Positions 33,887 through 37,924 of a stretch of 37,924 nucleotides of DNA are shown one piece after another. The translations under genes were made by a program, and so were the position numbers. The stretch's first letter is position 1. Every line of letters begins with the position of its first letter. The DNA is taken from the NCBI GenBank assembly GCA_031271405.1, contig JAISVT010000009.1, forward strand, positions 1 through 37,924. Direction: 5' to 3'. Below the pieces are notes generated by a model. It did no database searches, had not been told where the DNA came from, and saw only the letters and a list, made by a program, of their open reading frames with translations. The stretch comes from Candidatus Endomicrobium macrotermitis. Its GTDB lineage: Bacteria > Elusimicrobiota > Endomicrobiia > Endomicrobiales > Endomicrobiaceae.

Positions 33887-34827
33887 AATACGGTTTCCAA
33901 AAAGCCGCGTATAACGCCGTTAAGCCATGCGTCCGCGGAAAGATCCGCGCTGTCTTTTGCGGCGTTTTCAATTTCCGAACTCTCTTCGCCGGACAAAGTA
34001 TCTGAATATATTACGGTATCCGGATTATAAGCGTCCTCAAAAATTACGCCGGCTGTCCAGACGTATTTAAAACCGGCCTCGGAATCAGCTTTCGACACGC
34101 TTTTTTTGCAGTTTACGGTTATTATGTCTTTGCCCTGATTTTCATCGGGCGCCGAAGGAAGCATAAGCAGCCCGTTATCCGAAAAAAACTTTTTTATTCT
34201 TGCGTCTTTAAAACCGTCCCCTTTAAAAACGTACGAAACTTTTTTAAACAATTCTTTTCTTTGGCTTTCAAGCCTTTCCCTTTCCAGAGACAGCGGCTCA
34301 AGAACGGGCGGTTCGCCTTTCAAATACTGCTTTATCAAAATCATAATATCTTCGCGCCTGTATTGCGACAAAACGCCGTCTATCTCTTTGATTTTTTTGA
34401 TCGTTTTGGAAACGGACTCTTCAAGAACGCGCAGGTTATGAATCGTATTTCCCTCTACAGAAAGTATTTCTTTTTCGATATCCATTCTTATAAGGTTTTT
34501 GTTGACCGTCCCTAAAACGTAAAACCCGGAGCCGCCTTTATCGTTATAAGACAGAGCGGTTGAATAATATTTTAGAATAAACCCGCCGATATCGTCGGTT
34601 TTATATATTTTAACGCCCGCTTTTTTTACAAATTCGAAAATTTCATCCGTAACGGCTTTTTTTGCCGACGCTTCGGCTTCTTCGCGCGACGCGCCGCTGC
34701 CCGTAACCGCGATAAACGTATCTTTCGGGTAATCCGCGTAATTTCCCGTACTAACCCATTTCGGAACCGCCGCAAAAGCGCAAACAAAAGCAAACATACA
34801 CAAAAAAGACAAAATTGCCGGTTTCAT
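33883..34827 (-). CDS. LPP20-like secreted envelope protein
   Basis: 314 residues. Signal peptide MKPAILSFLCMFAFVCAFA, probably cleaved before AVPKW; no proper lipobox, so likely not a lipoprotein. Residues 20-70 (VPKWVSTGNYADYP ... GSGASREEAEASAKKA) match the LPP20 family pattern of a Trp followed by an Ala-rich helix with EEAxxxAxxA. The rest is mixed alpha/beta with a coiled segment near 180. It overlaps the COG3014-like gene by 4 nt and has GGAG in place. LPP20-type proteins are often encoded next to COG3014 and LpoB-like genes, as here. Function in envelope or peptidoglycan upkeep is inferred only. Confidence 0.8.
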   Translation of the reverse strand: MKPAILSFLCMFAFVCAFAAVPKWVSTGNYADYPKDTFIAVTGSGASREEAEASAKKAVTDEIFEFVKKAGVKIYKTDDIGGFILKYYSTALSYNDKGGSGFYVLGTVNKNLIRMDIEKEILSVEGNTIHNLRVLEESVSKTIKKIKEIDGVLSQYRREDIMILIKQYLKGEPPVLEPLSLERERLESQRKELFKKVSYVFKGDGFKDARIKKFFSDNGLLMLPSAPDENQGKDIITVNCKKSVSKADSEAGFKYVWTAGVIFEDAYNPDTVIYSDTLSGEESSEIENAAKDSADLSADAWLNGVIRGFLETVL

Positions 34828-36236
34828 AAAACTCCTCTGGCGAACATAAAATTCTTCTTCCCCTTTTCTATACTGACTGTAACTTTTTCGGATTTAATTT
34901 TATTTCCGGTCCTATCCAGAAAATTCAAAACGATTTCGTTTTCCCCTTCCGGCAGATAAAGCCTTGCCATAAGTATGTTTTCCGGCAAAACGTTCCACCC
35001 TCTTGTGTCGGCTGTTTCGGACAGTGAATTGTACACGTTGAACGCCGCCTGCGTCAAAAGCCCCCAGCCGGAATTGTTTGTATTGTCGGCAACGGCTTTC
35101 GAAACGGTTTTTCCGATGACATATTTGACAGCGGCTCTCGCAAGGGCTTTGGCGCGTATTTTGCTTATGTTGTCGTCAAGGCATTTTTGCGCTATGCGCG
35201 CCAAATCCTGCGCCATATAAGAATTGCCGGTTTTTCCGTTTGTTTCTACGGAAAAATAAGCTATGTCATTGGGTATTTTTTCGTATTTAGGAAACGCGAC
35301 TTTAACGTAATCGTCCGCAAAAAACGAAACCGCGGCCGATCTTGCCCTGTTGAATTCTTCCGCCTCTTTTTCATTGTCAACTTCAACCTGATTTACGTAC
35401 GGCCATATGTTAAAAAGCGCGAACTCCAAAACGTTGCTGACTTTTTTCGGCATAAAACCGTTATAACATATTATCACAAGTTCGCCGGAAGAAGAAGGAA
35501 TTCCGCCCGCCCGCGCAAAAGGAAACTCGGCTTTTATCTCGGCCGCTCTTTCGGACATTCCCAGAAGCAAAGCCGTGGAATAAGCGTCGTTTATCAAATC
35601 TTTCGGAGGGGCAATCTCCGAGATTCCGTCCTTATAAGCTTTAAGCGCCAGATAATAAGAAATGTGCGCGTCGTTGAGTTCTCCGGAGTTTTCGTAAACA
35701 AGCCCCATAAAATATCTTATAAAACCGTCGTCTTTATAAAAATTTTTATTCCCGCTTTGCGCGGCGAACTTTACAAAAACCCTGTCCGACTGCCTTGCTT
35801 CGACAGCCGCTTCCGCGCCGTCGCCGGAAAGAATATAATTCAACGATTCGAATACGCGTATGTGCGCTTCTTCAAAATTCTCTCCGTAATAAGGCATTGT
35901 CGAATCGTTAAAAAACATGGAGGCGGCGCCCGCGCTTACGCTTTTTTGATAATATTCTTCAAACTTCGATTTTGCGTTTTCAAAATTTTCTATGCTTTTA
36001 CCGTAATTTCCGGCAAGATGGTTTGCAAAACCGCTGTCAAGATAAAACAAGAGAATATTTTTTTTGCCGTATCTCTTTTTGGATTTTTCCACAAATTCCG
36101 CGGCTGATTTATAATCCCCCGAATCGATTTTATCTCTTAAATCCGAATAATACGCAGGCTTTAAAGAAGAAGCGCATCCCCCGAGAATTGCCGCTAAAAA
36201 AAACAAAACGGCAAGACGCAAAGGACGCGCTTTCAT
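34824..36236 (-). CDS. COG3014-like TPR lipoprotein
   Basis: 470 residues. The signal peptide ends in the lipobox LAAILGGCASS, so it is a lipoprotein. Residues 35-240 are TPR-like helices (DYKSAAEFVEKSKKRYG, GNYGKSIENFENAKSKFEE, GELNDAHISYYLALKAY), followed by a C-terminal domain with a fairly conserved KVSNVLEFALFNIWPYVN and NILMARLYLPEGENEIVL. I recognise this as the COG3014 family, uncharacterised, commonly next to LpoB-type and LPP20-type genes. The ATG at 36236 was chosen for the signal peptide; an in-frame ATG at 36260 is 2 bp after the lpoB stop and cannot be excluded. Confidence 0.83.
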   Translation of the reverse strand: MKARPLRLAVLFFLAAILGGCASSLKPAYYSDLRDKIDSGDYKSAAEFVEKSKKRYGKKNILLFYLDSGFANHLAGNYGKSIENFENAKSKFEEYYQKSVSAGAASMFFNDSTMPYYGENFEEAHIRVFESLNYILSGDGAEAAVEARQSDRVFVKFAAQSGNKNFYKDDGFIRYFMGLVYENSGELNDAHISYYLALKAYKDGISEIAPPKDLINDAYSTALLLGMSERAAEIKAEFPFARAGGIPSSSGELVIICYNGFMPKKVSNVLEFALFNIWPYVNQVEVDNEKEAEEFNRARSAAVSFFADDYVKVAFPKYEKIPNDIAYFSVETNGKTGNSYMAQDLARIAQKCLDDNISKIRAKALARAAVKYVIGKTVSKAVADNTNNSGWGLLTQAAFNVYNSLSETADTRGWNVLPENILMARLYLPEGENEIVLNFLDRTGNKIKSEKVTVSIEKGKKNFMFARGVL

Positions 36237-36262
36237 AATATCGAAACCTTTACAGGTCATTT

Positions 36263-36865
36263 TTACGCTTTATAACGTCTTTTAGCCACAACTTTTTTTA
36301 TCTTTTTTTGCCCCATCCATACTTTTTCATTGCTTTCCATATCTATCATTTCAAGTTCTACCTGATAATATTTGACTTCGGCTCCGGAGCCGGTGTCAAA
36401 AATGGAGTTGATTTGGCCTTTAAGCATAAAATCCGCTCCGGTTTCCTGACCCGTTTGCTTTATCGTGGACGCTTTCGCGTTTACCGCCTGATCTTCTCTT
36501 TCCGCCCTTATTTCGTCGCGCTGGTCTTTTGAAGCGACAAAAACCACCTTGCCGGTATTTATAAGGCTTCTTTCAAGGTCTTTAACGAAAGTTTCCGTGG
36601 CTATGTGTTCTTCCGTTTTGTTCAAAACGCTTCCGACTATTACCGTAGGTTTTTTTCCGCGGCTTGTCATAAAATCGGCGTACCACGCGTAAGTAAGCAC
36701 TTCGGATATCATTTCTTTTGAAACTTCCTGCGAGTCGGTATCGTTCCAGTTTCCGCTCAAATCGACTACTTCGTCAGGACTCACTCTTGTAACTTTTGTT
36801 CCTGAACATGCAGACAAATTCAGCATAAAAACCGCCGCAAAAAGGCATAATAACAATTTTTTCAT
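36263..36865 (-). CDS. lpoB: LpoB-like lipoprotein (penicillin-binding protein activator)
   Basis: 200 residues. Signal peptide and lipobox MKKLLLCLFAAVFMLNLSAC, then the LpoB/COG3417 pattern: VDLSGNWNDTDSQEVSKEMI, PTVIVGSVLNKTEEHI, DLERSLINTGKVVFVAS and TGADFMLKGQINSI. In E. coli LpoB is an outer-membrane lipoprotein that reaches through the murein to activate PBP1b. The ATG at 36865 has GGGGGAG 6 nt upstream; a longer ORF to 36949 lacks such a site. It is 94 bp after tyrS, with no clear terminator, and 2-26 bp before the COG3014-like gene. Confidence 0.9.
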   Translation of the reverse strand: MKKLLLCLFAAVFMLNLSACSGTKVTRVSPDEVVDLSGNWNDTDSQEVSKEMISEVLTYAWYADFMTSRGKKPTVIVGSVLNKTEEHIATETFVKDLERSLINTGKVVFVASKDQRDEIRAEREDQAVNAKASTIKQTGQETGADFMLKGQINSIFDTGSGAEVKYYQVELEMIDMESNEKVWMGQKKIKKVVAKRRYKA

Positions 36866-36959
36866 TTTTTCTCCCCCGCTGCTTAAAATTAACTTTCCAT
36901 ACCCCGTTTCGGAATTTTTTAAAAAACTTACGGCTTTCGGGGACAACAAACTCCGCTCG

Positions 36960-37924
36960 TCATTTTTTCACTACTATTTTTTTAAACTTTCTTTTTCCGG
37001 CCTGCAAAACGCAGTCTTTATCTATATTTATTTCAACGTCTCCTGCCGCTTTTTGCAGATCGATCTTGACTCCGCCCTGCTCTATAAGCCTTCTGGCCTC
37101 GTTTTTGCTTGAAACCATATTGCATTTGACAAGCAAATCCGAAAGTTTGACGGCGCAGCATTCCGAAACGAACTCTTCCATGTCTTCGGGAATATCTTTT
37201 TTCGCAAAAACCTTTTCAAACTCTTCCCTGGCTTTAAAGGCTTCGCTTTCGCCGTGGTATCTTCCGGTAATTTCAAGGGCAAGCGCGGCTTTCGCTTCTT
37301 TGGGATGCATTTCTTTGACGCTTTTCAAATCCGCCTGGGTAAGAAGTTCGTAATATTTGTACATAAGCGCGTCGGATATCGACATTATCTTTCCGAACAT
37401 ATCTTTTGGAGTATCGTTTAATGCTATGTAATTGTTATAGCTTTTAGACATTTTTTTGACGCCGTCCGTCCCTTCGAGAAGCGGCATGGTTATGACTATC
37501 TGCGCCGCCTGGCCGTAATCTCTCTGCATCTCGCGGCCGAGCAAAAGATTAAATTTCTGATCGTTTCCGCCGAGTTCCACGTCGGCTTTCAAAGCGACGG
37601 AATCGTAAGCCTGAAGCAGGGGATACATAAATTCCACTATGCTTATCGGTTTGTCTTCTTTGTACCTTTTCTCGAAATCGTCTCTCACAAGCATTTGGGC
37701 GACGGTATTTCTTGCGGCAAGTCCCAGCAGCCCTTTTATGCCGAGCTCTTCAAGCCATTTGCTGTTGTAAACGACTTCGGTTTTGCTTTCGTCGAGTATT
37801 TTGAAAACCTGCTCCGTGTAGGTTTTTATGTTTTCGGCAATTTGTCCGTCTGTCATCATCGGGCGGGTTTCGGAGCGGCCTGACGGGTCGCCGATTCTTG
37901 CCGTAAAATCTCCTATAAGAAAAA
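36960..37924 (-). CDS. tyrS: Tyrosyl-tRNA synthetase (5' end outside window)
   Basis: About 320 C-terminal residues are present; the first roughly 70-80 with the HIGH motif lie beyond base 37924. The frame stays open from the window edge through IGDFTARIGDPSGRSE, a typical class I TyrRS stretch; the internal ATG at 37859 is not the real start. KMSKS is intact (KKMSKSYNN, around 37440-37454), and an S4 RNA-binding domain closes the protein (ARRLIEQGGVKID). KMSKS rather than KFGKT suggests the TyrZ-like subgroup. No T-box can be judged, as the 5' end is missing. Its stop is 94 bp before lpoB. Confidence 0.97.
   Translation of the reverse strand, partial: FLIGDFTARIGDPSGRSETRPMMTDGQIAENIKTYTEQVFKILDESKTEVVYNSKWLEELGIKGLLGLAARNTVAQMLVRDDFEKRYKEDKPISIVEFMYPLLQAYDSVALKADVELGGNDQKFNLLLGREMQRDYGQAAQIVITMPLLEGTDGVKKMSKSYNNYIALNDTPKDMFGKIMSISDALMYKYYELLTQADLKSVKEMHPKEAKAALALEITGRYHGESEAFKAREEFEKVFAKKDIPEDMEEFVSECCAVKLSDLLVKCNMVSSKNEARRLIEQGGVKIDLQKAAGDVEINIDKDCVLQAGKRKFKKIVVKK

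Noticed and set aside
33378-33914. 178-codon plus-strand frame antisense to hydF
   Set aside because: HydF motifs are complete in the other strand; this frame is Ser/Phe-rich shadow sequence.
35187-36107. 306-codon open frame on the plus strand
   Set aside because: It is antisense to the COG3014-like lipoprotein gene, has a basic aromatic-rich composition without any domain, signal or ribosome site, and arises from codon bias of the sense gene.
36866-36959. Possible terminator or promoter between tyrS and lpoB (TTTTTTAAAAAATT)
   Set aside because: The A/T palindrome has no GC stem and no hexamers at proper spacing, so operon read-through is the simpler view.

Overview
The window is AT-rich bacterial chromosome in which every recognisable gene lies on the minus strand. 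The 16S sequence, the gene content (type IV pilus locus, ppdK, hydF, full aromatic branch) and the base composition suggest an Elusimicrobiota bacterium of the Endomicrobium type (termite-gut 'TG1' relatives). This placement is an inference from memory of 16S signatures and gene content; no search was run.

Layout in transcription order (high to low coordinates). (1) 37924-32651: 5'-truncated tyrS, then an envelope trio (LpoB-like lipoprotein, COG3014-like lipoprotein, LPP20-like secreted protein), then hydF, the [FeFe]-hydrogenase maturation GTPase. The last junctions are ATGA overlaps. (2) 32609-23580: a hairpin-bearing leader, then pheA-hisC-aroF-tyrA-aroA-plsC-ispH-rpsA. This combines phenylalanine/tyrosine synthesis with the widely conserved plsC-ispH-rpsA tail, but cmk, often found next to aroA, is missing. 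Short degenerate repeats occupy many of the junctions and one sits in frame inside tyrA. (3) 23479-22404: rplM-rpsI with their own promoter, a leader attenuator-like hairpin and two terminators. (4) 22317-19203: promoter, pilB-pilC, terminator. (5) 19172-13592: promoter, pilM-pilN-pilO/P fusion-pilQ, a receiver-domain protein and a TPR protein. (6) ppdK with a strong terminator, then a FlgD-like Ig-domain secreted protein with an extended -10 promoter. (7) 9720-4551: promoter, five prepilin-like genes and an AsmA-like membrane-anchored protein. (8) 4567-1: an rRNA operon with four tandem consensus-like promoters, boxA, 16S, tRNA-Ile(GAU), tRNA-Ala(UGC) and the 5' part of 23S, which runs out of the window.

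Together the pil genes give an assembly ATPase, platform, PilMNOP alignment complex, secretin and a prepilin set, which is nearly a complete type IV pilus or type II secretion-like machine. PilT and the prepilin peptidase are not in the window. The metabolic genes indicate an anaerobe with PPDK-based glycolysis, [FeFe] hydrogenase and its own Phe/Tyr and MEP isoprenoid synthesis.

I see no CRISPR array, transposase, phage gene or defence system. The most noteworthy items are the dispersed repeat family with an in-frame copy in TyrA, the putative attenuator leaders of pheA and rplM, the PilO-PilP fusion, the rRNA promoter array and the LpoB/COG3014/LPP20 cluster coupled to hydF.
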